Notes: generated by a model not told the origin, from the sequence alone. DNA of 64,000 nt from Pictodentalium vernedei (GCA_031216915.1 CM062294.1:35734936-35798935), one strand, 5' to 3'. Counted from the first letter of the stretch, positions 9,777-20,112 are shown. Made by a program: numbers and translations.

Positions 9777-11879
9777 TTGGCTTATCCCACCAGTAAAGAT
9801 TTATTCATTTTGGATACGGATGCCAGTTTAAGTGGCATTGGTGCAGTTTTATCTCAAGTACAGAACGGGAAAGAAAAGGTCATAGCATATGCAAGCCACA
9901 CCTTGAGTAGGTCCCAACAAAATTATTGTGTCACTTATAGAGAATTATTAGCTGTTGTTACCTTCTTGAAACAATTCAGACACTATTTGTGGGGACAAAA
10001 GTTCTTGATTCGAACTGATCATACCTCTCTGGTATGGTTAAGAAATTTTAAGGAACCAGAAGGAATGCTAGCCAGATGGCTTTCTATTGTTGATATTTAC
10101 AATTTTGAAATCCAGTATAAGAAGGGAAGTAATCACCTCAATGCAGATGGCCTTTCAAGAAGAGCCCGGAAATGTAAACGTGATGATTGCCCCTCATGTG
10201 GAAAAGAGATGTTTAGTAGAATAACATCTGATGTTGGTTCATCTAACAGCTCTCTTCAGGCTAGCAGTTTGGATTGTAAGGTTTTGACAGTGTTGGATGA
10301 GCCATTACCGAGTGTTATTTCTAACTGGGTAGATTCCTGGTCACTCAATCTGTTGAGAGAGTCGCAGGAAGAAGATTCAGATATACAGCACATTCTTTTG
10401 TTGAAACAGAGATATGATAAAAAGCCGCCTAAGTCTGTGTTGGCAGATTTGAATCATAATGAAAGGATATTGGGACAAATTTGGGAAGTATTGGAGGTTA
10501 AGGATGACATTCTCTATCGTGTGTGTGAAAAAGATCCCCAAGGGAACCTTTACAACCAAATTATGGCACCTTTTAAAATCAGAGATAAAATATTGGAATT
10601 TGTTCATAACACAAGAACCTCAGGACATCTGGGAAGAGATAAAACTCTGCAAACATTGAGAAAACGCTTTTATTGGGTTGGAATGAGTCAAGATGTGAGG
10701 AGATGGTGTTATGAATGTGAACAGTGTGTCAAACGCAAACCAGGGGCAGGCAAAGGAAAATCTCCTCTCCAGCAAGATCCTATTTCAAAGTCTATGCAGA
10801 AAATTGCAATTGACATTTTGGGAGGTCTTCCAGAGACCCAAAATGGCAATGAATACATTATTGTAGTTGGTGACTATTTTTCAAAATGGAAAGAAGCATT
10901 TGCTGTTCCTAACCATAGAGCCTATACTGTGGCTGACAAATTAGTCACTGAATTCTTTGTATGTTTTGGTGTGCCCTTACAAATTCACACAGACCAGGGA
11001 AAAGAATTTGATTCTGAACTTTTCAAAGCCATATGTGATAAACTGGGCATAGAAAAAAGTAGAACAGCTCCTTATAGACCACAGTCTGATGGGTTGGTGG
11101 AGCGTTTTAATCGCACATTAATTCAGATGCTCTCATCCTTTGTTAATGAAAATCAAGATGACTGGGATGAACATTTACCATATGTAATGATGGCATATCG
11201 CTCCACTACCCATGACAGTACAAAGTGTAGTCCCAATTTAATTATGTTGGGCAGGGAAATTGATAGCCCTTTAGATCTTATGGTTGGAAACCCATTGGCA
11301 TATAAGAAAGAAATTTGTTCTGTACATTACGTGCATTGGTTACAAAATGCTATGAGATACTGTTTTGAATTTGTATTCAAAAACTTGGGTGAAGCAGCTA
11401 GCAGGCAGAAGAAGTATTATGATTGTGGCCTTAAACTCAGAGAATTTCATCGTGGGGATTGGGTTTGGAGGTGGTATCCACCAGCTCATTCAAACAAACT
11501 TGGGCAAGGTTGGACTAGACCTTATCTAGTACTTCAAAAAATAGCAAGTGTTAATTATGAAATTCAGGAAAACTCGCATGTTTCACCTATAGTAATACAT
11601 GTGGATCACCTTAAACCTTTTACTGGAAGGGTACCCCCCAACAGGTGGATCGATGATGAGGTGAAAGCTTCTTCTGAAACTGAGACAAGTGCTTCTGAGA
11701 AAGTTATCAGTCCACAAGAAATTCAACTGGCTACTTTTGGTGCAGGACTACTAGAAGAAGGGGATTCTATAGGTGATAAAACAGGTTTTGACGTAGGGTT
11801 AAGTGAACCTCTCAACGAAAGTCCCATTAGGACAAGGTGGGGTAGAATTGTGAAACCAAGGGATGTTTATTCTCCATGA
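9777..11879 (+). CDS. pol: gypsy 2 pol, RNase H and integrase part (open)
   Basis: A 700-residue open frame; the first ATG is not a real start, since the frame is open from about 9702 and continues RT. RNase H: LDTDASLSGIGAVL, TYRELLAVVTFLKQFRHYL, RTDHTSL and NADGLSRR. Integrase zinc module: HNTRTSGHLG with CYECEQC. DDE core: D in IAIDILG, D in IHTDQGKEF, E in SDGLVERFNRT. The GPY/F-like module is near residues 570-620 (GWTRPYLVLQKI, HVDHLKPF) and the tail ends RPRDVYSP-like (KPRDVYSP). All catalytic residues are retained, so this is the best preserved pol segment of the window. Confidence 0.92.
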   Translation: MAYPTSKDLFILDTDASLSGIGAVLSQVQNGKEKVIAYASHTLSRSQQNYCVTYRELLAVVTFLKQFRHYLWGQKFLIRTDHTSLVWLRNFKEPEGMLARWLSIVDIYNFEIQYKKGSNHLNADGLSRRARKCKRDDCPSCGKEMFSRITSDVGSSNSSLQASSLDCKVLTVLDEPLPSVISNWVDSWSLNLLRESQEEDSDIQHILLLKQRYDKKPPKSVLADLNHNERILGQIWEVLEVKDDILYRVCEKDPQGNLYNQIMAPFKIRDKILEFVHNTRTSGHLGRDKTLQTLRKRFYWVGMSQDVRRWCYECEQCVKRKPGAGKGKSPLQQDPISKSMQKIAIDILGGLPETQNGNEYIIVVGDYFSKWKEAFAVPNHRAYTVADKLVTEFFVCFGVPLQIHTDQGKEFDSELFKAICDKLGIEKSRTAPYRPQSDGLVERFNRTLIQMLSSFVNENQDDWDEHLPYVMMAYRSTTHDSTKCSPNLIMLGREIDSPLDLMVGNPLAYKKEICSVHYVHWLQNAMRYCFEFVFKNLGEAASRQKKYYDCGLKLREFHRGDWVWRWYPPAHSNKLGQGWTRPYLVLQKIASVNYEIQENSHVSPIVIHVDHLKPFTGRVPPNRWIDDEVKASSETETSASEKVISPQEIQLATFGAGLLEEGDSIGDKTGFDVGLSEPLNESPIRTRWGRIVKPRDVYSP

Positions 11880-12052
11880 TAAATTGTCATGTTTTGTCCG
11901 AAAAAGGTTTTGATTAATAGATTCCACAGTTTACAATTCTGTTTATCTGACTGCAGGCTTAGAATGTTATTTTAATAATATTGATTAAATGCTTGGATTT
12001 TGAAAGCAGGACTAAAAGCAATGTATCTTGCTGTTCTTGCTGGAAATTTATG

Positions 12053-12071
12053 TCTTTTTCCTATTTTTCAG
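12053..12071 (+). promoter_or_regulatory. candidate 3' splice site before ORF3
   Basis: A pyrimidine tract ending TTTTTCAG lies immediately before the ATG at 12074. The same arrangement precedes the zinc-finger ORF of gypsy 3 at 34855. It suggests that ORF3 is expressed from a spliced subgenomic mRNA, as env is in many retroviruses. Inference only; no donor was identified. Confidence 0.5.
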
Positions 12072-12073
12072 AA

Positions 12074-12706
12074 ATGGAAGACCCATTACAAGTGAGTGTA
12101 TCACAGAGGGAATTGGAAGAATTGGACCGAGATGTACAGCCTGTTTTCCCACCAGAGGGCATGCCATGCAATGTTTTAAATTGTGGTGTTACTGTTTTCA
12201 ACACCTATCAGCAACTGAGGGTCCATTGGGAAACTTGCCTCAGATTTGCTGAGATTATAAAGTTCCGTTGTGAACTGTGTCCTTATCAGCACATTAGACG
12301 TAATCAGTTACAAAGACATTATCGTCGTTTTCACCATTTTGATATTTGTAATACCAAGACTCGTTTGGCAGCAGCAGTTGGACATTCCGAGGTGAACCAG
12401 CGTTTTGTAGATCCTGGTGATGTTCTCATGCCAACAGAGTCTGTGTCAGCTCGTAGACTCCAGTTTCGTGACAGTGTTGCTAGGGCACAACATCAGGGAA
12501 ATTCCTCACAGACAGCTATATTGTTAGACAGAGTGAATACTCCGGTAGCAAGATGGGAGGAGGTAGAGGTTACCATTTCTTCTGCAGGAGAGACTCACTG
12601 TACACGCCAGATGAAGAGACACTGGAAGACTGTGGATGAAGAATCTGATGTTGTAGAAGAAATTGCCACAAAGACAGATTTTAGAAAGTTTATAAAAACA
12701 GAATGA
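12074..12706 (+). CDS. gypsy 2 ORF3, zinc-finger protein
   Basis: A 210-residue ORF between pol and the 3' LTR. I chose the ATG at 12074 because it follows a consensus 3' splice site; the frame is open from 11981. Two zinc fingers are visible: CNVLNCGVTVFN...HWETC (C-x4-C...H-x3-C) and CELCPYQHIRRNQLQRHYRRFH (C-x2-C-x12-H-x4-H). The rest is acidic or low complexity with no signal peptide or membrane segment, so it is not an envelope protein. A nucleic-acid-binding role is likely. Gypsy 3 has an ORF in the same place with a related C-x4-C...H-x4-H finger. The frame is intact here. Confidence 0.75.
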   Translation: MEDPLQVSVSQRELEELDRDVQPVFPPEGMPCNVLNCGVTVFNTYQQLRVHWETCLRFAEIIKFRCELCPYQHIRRNQLQRHYRRFHHFDICNTKTRLAAAVGHSEVNQRFVDPGDVLMPTESVSARRLQFRDSVARAQHQGNSSQTAILLDRVNTPVARWEEVEVTISSAGETHCTRQMKRHWKTVDEESDVVEEIATKTDFRKFIKTE

Positions 12707-12904
12707 TTTTATTATTTCAAGATTTTTTTTTTTTTGGTTTAAATGTGTACCACCACCACTGAAGGTGATGACCTGTTTGGGCCATCAGCGTCAGTGATGG
12801 TGCTACATATTACCCTTGACATTGCCATTGGTATGCTGCAAAATATTATTTCATTAATCCTAATAGTTATGAAGTCTAAAAATGTGTATACATTTTGTTT
12901 TTTT

Positions 12905-12917
12905 AAGGAGGGGGGAG
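12905..12917 (+). other. polypurine tract of gypsy 2
   Basis: AAGGAGGGGGGAG abuts the 3' LTR, the normal priming site for plus-strand DNA. Confidence 0.85.
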
Positions 12918-13786
12918 TGTGGCAGGTTTGCTTGGAAATACATACCGGTTGTTTTCGATTCTTGTCATTGCGGTATTTTGACACTTCCTGTTGTTTCCTT
13001 AAAGCTGATAAACCAATGTATCTCACTGGTTGTTCGTTTCCAGTGTCTGTAACTTTCTAGTTGGTTGAATCCAAAGCGAGGGATTAATCATATTCGAGTT
13101 CTCCAGCTCGAATTGGAAAAATAAAGCTGCCTTCACTTAGTGAAGCCCCCCCCCCCCCCCCCCCCCCCCCCATTCTTGGCATCAAAGCTCTAATTCAGCT
13201 GCGCCAGAACAACTGCCTGTTGAGGTTAGTTGAGGGGCCATTCTGTGTTCTCCTATTCAGGGGTGTTACGGACCAGAATCAATTCTGGAGTTGCTCCATT
13301 ATACGGGGCACATATGCCGGTAGACACAACGTCCATGACGTGCCTTTTCCGGTGGAGGTGCTCAATATAGTGGAGTTGCCCAGTTAAGGCCACCCTACAG
13401 TTGAAATTGGCAGTATATGGCCTTCCCTATTGTTTTTTTTTTTTGGATGATGTAATTTTTATTTAAGGTTAGAAACCCCACCTGAAATTGAGCCAAATTT
13501 GGTCCCAATATTTTTCTTTTTTTTATGTAGCATACTACTGGCAATGTCACCCACAAAGGGCCGTGGTTTAAATAAAATATTATAATTTGGTTGAGTTTGA
13601 ACTATTTTTTTTGTTTTGTTGATAATTTTATTTTGATTTTGTTTAGTTGTTGAATAAACCACGTTAAACTTATTTCTTGTACTTTTTTTATTCTTAACTG
13701 GCTGAGAGCTTCAAATCCTTACGAATTTGACATTAACAAGGTTCCAATCTTCTGTATATTATTATACTTAGTCCCATCCTGTTACA
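12918..13786 (+). repeat. 3' LTR of gypsy 2
   Basis: The partner of 4969-5822. It has an uninterrupted C run at 13146-13171, against an interrupted 13-base run in the 5' copy. Other differences are scattered point changes. It ends CCTGTTACA and returns directly to the TATG microsatellite. Confidence 0.95.
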
Positions 13787-13830
13787 TATGTATGCATGTA
13801 TATGTGTTATGTATATATGTATACACGTGG
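13787..13830. repeat. TATG microsatellite, right half
   Basis: TATGTATGCATGTATATG and related sequence continue the tract interrupted at 4968 by gypsy 2. Confidence 0.8.
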
Positions 13831-14355
13831 TTGCTAGGGGGCCTACCACCTCTTAATGACTCGTGCCCCTGAGCCCATCATGCATATGGGTTACAAGAAA
13901 GTTTGGAGGTGAGCTTGTTTCGGCTAATCCTGAGATGCCTCTTCGAATATGAATGGTATGAACCACCATCATTTGCTGTTGTAGCTGAGGTCCATAGTGA
14001 GCTAATGCTACCGAATACGCGCCGTTTGGGCCGTGTTTACATCCCAAAAGCGACAGGTCTACTGCACTGATGCTAAACGGTTGCTGGGCCTTACGCCCAA
14101 AAGTATTGATGCCAATAAATAGCATCCTATTTGTTTTTATAATATGTTCAGTTTTATCAGTTCTCACTCAATACACTTCTATTTCTTCCTGTCTCTCTCA
14201 CATAGCGCCTTTTCACTGTCAACAGAAGTCTTTAGAAGACTCATGTGTACTGAAGCAAACAGTGTGTCACCATGGCCGTCGGGTGATGTGGTTGATGTCA
14301 ACAGTGTACCATGTGACCCACTCCTATGGATGATTATTAGTTTCGGTCTTCTGTA

Positions 14356-16020
14356 ATGGATGACATAAATATTTACAGAATGCAAGTGGGTCTCTTCACT
14401 GTTCGTGCATGTAGCGGTGCACCGGGAAAATGCAGACTGGATATGTCATGCCTTATACTTGTTAACCTTGTGCTTCGGTTCAGTTGCATGGGAGTAACCC
14501 TAATGCTATATCTGATGCTTGTCGAATCAACATTAAAAGAAGTTCTATCCAAAACACAAAAATACTTGTATAATGGACTTGATAGCCACCTGAAATATGC
14601 GTGTTCGAACCGACATTCCGGCTCAAAGTCCCACATTACAATTAATACACCAAACGCGACCTTAGCAGATGGTGTGTCATTACATAACTTACGCAGTCTA
14701 ACTACGATTGTGCTCCCTATGTTGCAAATATTATGTCTTATGTTTACGTGTGCTTTAATGTTGTTAATTCTCTCCGGTGATATTGAAGTAAATCCTGGTC
14801 CTTCAAGTGAGATTAGTACAATCGATAATACTTCATCAACAGGAACGCGGATTTGTCACTTGAATATCCAATGCCTAAGGCCTAAACTCGATATATTGCA
14901 ATGTGAAATGTCTGCACATGATATATGTGCTCTTACCGAAACATGGTTAGGATCTTCAGATAACAATAGTGATATCTATCTAAACGGGTTTCAAGAGGTA
15001 CTGCGGAAAGATCGTCCAACAAGGGGAGGCAGTGTTGCGGTTTACATTAAGATTGGCATACCATTCAAACCAAGACCAGATCTCGGACTGGCTGCGCTTG
15101 AATGCTTATGGGTCGAAATATACACTCCCAGTGGCTCGTTTCTACTTGGTATCTTCTACCGACCTCTGAATAGTGATAACGAAGTCTGGGAAATGATCTC
15201 TGCCTCTATTGAGAAAGCGAAAGACTCTGGAATCTCGGACCTCATTATTACTGGTGATTTTAACGATAATCTACTCTCTCAGAGAAGGGGAAAATTTAGT
15301 GACATTGCTGACTATTTTAACCTTGAACAGGTTGTATCAGAACCAACGTTTTTCACGGAGACGTCAGCGACATTGCTCGACCTAATTGCAGTTAGCGATT
15401 CCATCAACGTGCTATCAACTGAGGTAGCTGATCCATTTTTACCAGATTTAACCAGGTATCACTGTCCTGTGTGTATCGCGGTTGACTTTAGGAAAACGAC
15501 TGTAAGGAGTTTCAAACGTCGGGTATGGTTATATAACGAGGGCGATTATAATGGGTTGAATAATGCATTGGTAAACAATGACTGGGATACCGTTTTCTCA
15601 CATACAAACGTAGATAATATGGTTAACAAGTTTACTTCCGCCGTTCTTGAATTAGCTTCTAAGTATATTCCCAATAAAATCACAACAATTAGGAGAAACG
15701 ACCCAAAGTGGATGCACAACGAAGTTGGGCATCTGATTCGCCAACGAAAACGCCTTTATCGTACTGCCAAGTCGAAAGGTCGACCCGAAGCTTGGGAGAA
15801 ATATCGTTCCAAAAGAAATCAAGTTGTTTCAGCCATAAGAAATGCAAAAAACAATTACTATAACAGAATGCAGGCCACTCTAGATAGCCCTGATACTAAT
15901 TCTTCCCTGTGGTGGAAGACCCTCAAGATGTTTTTAGGGAACAGGAAAACTGAAATTCCGAATATTAATTACCGGGATAGGATCATTTGTTCTGACAAAG
16001 ACAAAGGCGGAAGCGTTTAA
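14356..16020 (+). pseudogene. LINE 1 N-terminal peptide, 2A-like site and endonuclease
   Basis: Residues 1-140 contain two hydrophobic stretches (around 31-55 and 115-138); the second runs straight into LSGDIEVNPGP, a textbook 2A-like translational recoding motif. Downstream is an endonuclease of the exonuclease-endonuclease-phosphatase fold: CHLNIQCLRPK, ALTETWLG (metal-binding E), LIITGDFND, LLDLIAVSD and RYHCPV. Arg/Lys-rich linker sequence (RQRKRLYRTAKSKGR) follows. The frame ends at a TAA (16018-16020) after a one-base shift near 16000; the correct frame continues AEAFNDYFCSIATI into RT. The protein would nick target DNA and prime reverse transcription. Confidence 0.9.
14776..14802 (+). 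other. 2A-like ribosome-skipping motif GDIEVNPGP
   Basis: It matches the D-(V/I)-E-x-N-P-G-P consensus in full. Separation would occur between the final Gly and Pro, releasing an N-terminal peptide with a hydrophobic tail from the endonuclease-RT. 2A-like motifs at the N end of APE-type LINEs have been reported from sea urchin and other marine invertebrates; the motif here is read directly. Confidence 0.88.
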
Positions 16021-17960
16021 CGATTATTTTTGTAGCATAGCAACTATTGACGATAGCCACGGGTGCCTTCCATCGATGCCATTTCCAGAAAGTCCAAAAC
16101 TCAGAACTATAAAACTTGACCAACATGATGTGTGCTCCGCACTGAAGTTACTGAAAGTATCGAAGGCAACAGGTCCGGACCTAATCAGTCCGCGTCTTCT
16201 CAAAGAGTGTTCCACCTCCCAAGCCCAGCCTCTCGCCACCCTTTTCAATATCTCATTGAGCCACCCCAAATTTCCTGAACTGTGGAAGAAGGCAAACGTG
16301 ATACCGGTTCCTAAAAAAGACCCTGCAAATCTTTTATCAAACTATCGACCGATCTCACTGATGAGCTGTCTCGGAAAAGTGTTCGAACGGTGTATCTTCA
16401 AAAAACTGTGGTCCTTTTTAGACGAAAATAAAATACTAAGTCCATTTCAGTCCGGGTTTACTCCATGTGACTCAACTGTACTGCAGCTTACGGATATCTA
16501 TGACACATTTAGCCGTGCACTTGATGAAGGTAAAGATGTGAGGGTGGTATTTTGCGACGTCAGTAAAGCTTTTGATAAATCTGGCACAAAGGTCTAATCT
16601 TCAAACTAGAAAAAATTGGAGTAACCGGCGAACTTCTCGACTTCTTTGCATCATATCTTTGTGATCGGATGCAAAGAGTGGTGGTCAACTCCGCGGAGTC
16701 CTCTTGGAAACCTGTGACATCGGGAGTTCCTCAAGGATCTATTCTTGGCCCACTGTTGTTTCTTATTTATATTAACGATATAACCCTAGGTCTAACCAGC
16801 AGTATCCGTCTTTTTGCCGACGACACAACCTTATATTTAATAATTGAAAACCCTGACCAGGCTGCTGTTATTTTGAATAATGATCTTACTACAATCGAAA
16901 ACTGGGCACATACGTGGTTGGTAGAATTCAATCCCATTAAAACCGAAACTATGACAATTTCACGCCGTACAGATCCCGCACAACAGACACCCCTTGTAAT
17001 GGCAAATGTTCCCATTAAAGAAGTAACGCAGCACAAGCATTTGGGTGTCATTATCAATTCAAACTGTTCGTGGGATGACCACATAAAACATATTTCCTCA
17101 AAAGCATGGTCACGTCTGGATCTTATGAGACGAAATAAATTTATCTTAGACTGGAAAATTCTCGAGAAGATATACTTTGCTTTTGTTAGGCCCTTGTTGG
17201 AATATGCAGACACGGTTTGGGATAACTGCAACGAAACAAATCTGACAACTCTTAAACGAATCCAAATTGGAGTACTCGAATTGTTACGGGTGCAACTTTA
17301 AGTGCGAGCAAAGCATCACTCTATGTTGAAACTGGGTGGGAGACGTTACAAGCAAGAAGGCAGAAGCACAAATTAATACAGTTCTTCAAAATGTACCATA
17401 ACATTTCCCCGCCGTATATTTCCTGTTTAGTCCCACCCCCTATTTCGATAACCCAGAATTTCGAACTTCGAACCGCAACTAACCTACGCGTTCCTTATTG
17501 CCGAACCGCATGCTACCAAAGATCTTTTGTCCCATCCACAACGAATTCTTGGAAAATTCCACCTAACGTTAGAGAAAATTGCTCTCTCGCAGAATTTCGA
17601 AAATACTTAAACCATAACCTTGTTCGTCCCCCAGCCTACTTTGTCAAATCAATGTCCCGTAAAGCTCAAGTATCCCACTGCAGGTCACGTCTTTGATGTA
17701 GTCATATCAATGAGCATCTTTTTGTTAACCACCTGGCAGAGTCACCGAATTGCTCATGCGGTGAACGAGAGTCAACAGAACACTTTTTATTAAAATGCCC
17801 TAATTATGAACGTATACGAAGTGAGACCCTAGGGCTACTTCCCAGTCAAACTGACTGCAATACATTACTGTATGGATCCGAATTTTATACTCATGACGAA
17901 AACCATTTAATTTTTAAAACAGTTCATAAGTACATTCTTAGTTCTGCGAGATTTATTTAA
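16003..17960 (+). pseudogene. LINE 1 reverse transcriptase and C-terminal knuckle
   Basis: RT blocks: NYRPISLMSCLGK, FQSGFTPCDSTV, VFCDVSKAFDK, GVPQGSILGPLLFLIYIND and the catalytic LFADDTTLY. A one-base loss near 16577 (after KAFDK) and another shift near 17290 break the frame. The third block (about 17291-17696) continues ATLSASKASLYVETGWETL and MYHNISPPYISCLVP. The last block has NCSCGERESTEHFLLKCPNY, a C-x-C-x7-H-x4-C knuckle typical of this LINE group, and ends at a TAA around 17960. All RT catalytic residues remain but are in separate frames. Confidence 0.88.
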
Positions 17961-19334
17961 CTACTTTGGGTGACCCTCAGATCATAGTGAATAGCTAGTG
18001 TGGTGCCACTATTATAATCCTATGAATATATTTCTGGAAAAGAATAATAATACAGATTGAATGCATATTCATACACGCATTATGCAACCCAACACCCGTT
18101 CTCTGCTTTGCCTCATAATTGCCGTGCGTTCCACCTGGTGTTCATTCCTAATGTCTTGGTCCTAGGACACATCGCACCTATACCACATCACCGTGACCGG
18201 GCGGAGGCCACTGTTGACTGGTGGAGATTTCTTCCTATCTTCCTACTGTGCCTTTTACTAACAAAAACTCAAGTGCAAGCCCGACATTGGCTAAGTGGAA
18301 TTATCGGACCGTCTCTATGTTTGGACTCCCACTTGCAAGCATAAAGCAATAAAGTGCATCTCACGTCTGGAATAATACATGGTCCGTCCCCGAATGTTGT
18401 CGCTAATGATCGATGAAAGTATAATTCGTCGCCGGAGAGTTAAGTGTTGTATGTACCACTGGGACATGGAACGCATTGGTATCCGGGCGCCGAAATCTAT
18501 TTATGCTACTATTGTTTAACTGTGAAAATCCACCAAAATATGCTCAGAATTATTGTACCACGATAAACTAACTCCCGGTCATTTCCCTCACTAGAGTATA
18601 TGTTCTTATGACAGTCCAACAACGTTAAAATTTAGAATTCGCTTGTTACAGTATCAAGGTACAAACATGGAGGTGGTTCGGTTCGGACTAGGCGCACCAT
18701 ACTCTTTCTCTTCCTAAGAACTGTACTTCTATCTTCTTACTCTATATCAGTTAGGGAAATCTAACCAATTTTGTATCTTTTTATAGTATTTTCTATTTTT
18801 CTTTATTAGCTAATTATTTGTGTCAATTGGTATCTTACTGTACACGTTCCTGATAGAAGGAATTGGTCTCACTGTCTTCTCGTTTGCTACCTGTTAAAAT
18901 TACTATGCGTGGAAACGACCACAGATAAGCTAACAGCTTACTGTCGAATCCACACCCAATGATAATGTAAGCTATGTATTACCATGGAAATTCTTTTGAA
19001 ATAAATACTGTTTAAACTAAAGGCCACCAAAAGGGAGAGGAGAAAAAGAATTGTGACTATGCACCCAGAAGCAAAATTGAACCTTCCAAGAGAGATGGTT
19101 TGGCCAAAACGGAAATTACATGCAACAAGAATCATGCAATGCTAAGCAAATAAAATCTGTACATACCAACAGTCAACATAACTTCACCTGTAAAAAACCA
19201 AGGAGTTGGGAAGCACATGACTAAGGCCCCGCTCTCTCCAAAATCCCATAGATGCCGTAGCAACTATGTAAGAAAAAGGCGAAATCTGCAAAACAAGAAA
19301 AGAATGTACATGAAATACAATCTGCTAAGCATAA
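17961..19334. other. unassigned, no gene seen
   Basis: The LINE 1 tail ends near 18058. The rest has no convincing reading frame and no repeat shared with other parts of the window. A 95-codon open frame at 18057 has no recognisable domain and was not called. Part of 18.9-19.3 kb may be the 3' end of the minus-strand Ngaro-like element. Confidence 0.5.
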
Positions 19335-20112
19335 TTATAGAGCCAATCTATTAATAATTTGAATGAAAAAGGCTCTGAGACGCCTGGTTCCTTCAAAATT
19401 CAAATGAAGACTGTCTCTCTCGGAAAATAATTCACTTCTGGGTTTTCCAAATTTCAAAAAAGATCTATAAGATTTTAAAAACTGAACATGTCTCTCCAAA
19501 CAGAGTTGTTCCAATTTGGTGTTTAAGGTAATGACCTTTTGTCCTAAAAAGGAAAAGTCTTTAGGTCGTGGTAAAATAGAGGAAAAATTAATTTTGGCTG
19601 GCGAAAAACGTCTAGAGACAGTAATCAAGCTCATAAAGGCAGATGAAATCATTTCTATTGATTTCTTTTCAATATCATTGGTGCCTACATAATAAATAAT
19701 GTGAGAAAAATTGTCTACAGTACGTGGAGAGTGTATTATCACTAAATCACCCGCAGAGTGGAGATTCCACTCAAGCAACAATTGCAAATTTGTCGCAAAG
19801 CCTAACCAGCACAAACAAAGTTTCAGCCAATGGACCTCCGGGTTAAACCCGGAGGTCCATTGGCTGAAACATTGCTTCTGTTTTTTGTCGATATGGACAG
19901 AATTTGAAAGTTATAGCTCGGGTGATAACTCCACTCCGCGGGTGATTTAGTTACAATCCACTCTCCACGTACTGTATTTGAAGTTGACCAGAGCTGATAA
20001 GATAAGTTATACCCGAAATAGAAACTCCTGGATGAGCTATCACTTTAGTGTCATAGATGTCAGTAACATACTTGCAAATTGAATCGGAAATGATAGCCAC
20101 GTTCCTGGAAAC
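19335..20112 (-). pseudogene. Ngaro-like SGNH/GDSL-type hydrolase, split by MITE
   Basis: The N-terminal part (20112 to 19977) reads AKVSRNVAIISDSICKYV, block I with the nucleophile Ser, and GVSISGITYLISSG. After the MITE the same frame resumes with FSHIIYYVGTNDI (block III, catalytic Gly/Asn) and ends with RDSLHLNFEGTRRL (block V, Asp-x-x-His). The SGNH triad and oxyanion residues are therefore all present. Its substrate in the element life cycle is unknown; an esterase role is only inferred from the fold. CTTTTTCAG just upstream of the frame looks like a splice acceptor, so the ORF may have been expressed from a spliced RNA. Confidence 0.75.
19716..19976. mobile_element. MITE family A, copy 1
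   Basis: A 261 bp palindromic element. Ends are TACAGTACGTGGAGAGTG and its inverse, probably with TA as target duplication. The centre is a near-perfect palindrome around ACCTCCGGGTTAAACCCGGAGGT with GCCAATGG arms. It lies inside the SGNH hydrolase frame. Four related copies occur at 43.9, 53.9, 57.4 and 63.6 kb. It encodes no protein; a Tc1/mariner-type source transposase is likely because of the TA flank. Confidence 0.9.

Larger units (their letters stand above)
4969..13786 (+). mobile_element. Ty3/gypsy LTR retrotransposon 2, full length
   Basis: A complete 8.8 kb element: 5' LTR 4969-5822, primer-binding site 5827-5849, gag, pol, a third ORF, polypurine tract 12905-12917, 3' LTR 12918-13786. 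LTRs start TGTGGCAGG and end CCTGTTACA. The four bases TATG flank both ends, consistent with a 4-5 bp target duplication, although the repetitive target leaves the exact length open. The LTRs differ by scattered substitutions and a large C-run expansion, so the insertion is not recent. Coding breaks: stops in gag, a stop in the protease, a TGA in RT and a shift before RNase H. The third ORF after pol is unusual for a plain gypsy element. Confidence 0.95.
14070..18058 (+). mobile_element. CR1/Jockey-type LINE 1 with 2A-like peptide
   Basis: A non-LTR retrotransposon with apurinic-type endonuclease, RT and a C-terminal cysteine/histidine knuckle, the layout of CR1/Jockey-group LINEs. The left edge is uncertain; the first long frame begins at 14356. 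The right edge is probably near 18058, after an AATAATAATACA-like tail. No separate ORF1 is visible, but the N-terminal 149 residues before the 2A motif could be the remains of it. Three shifts separate the coding blocks. Confidence 0.85.

Noticed and set aside
12074..12706. ORF3 of gypsy 2 as a retroviral envelope gene
   Set aside because: No signal peptide, transmembrane segment or cleavage site; zinc fingers instead.
18057..18344. 95-codon open frame after LINE 1
   Set aside because: No domain, no context, and it begins in the LINE tail.
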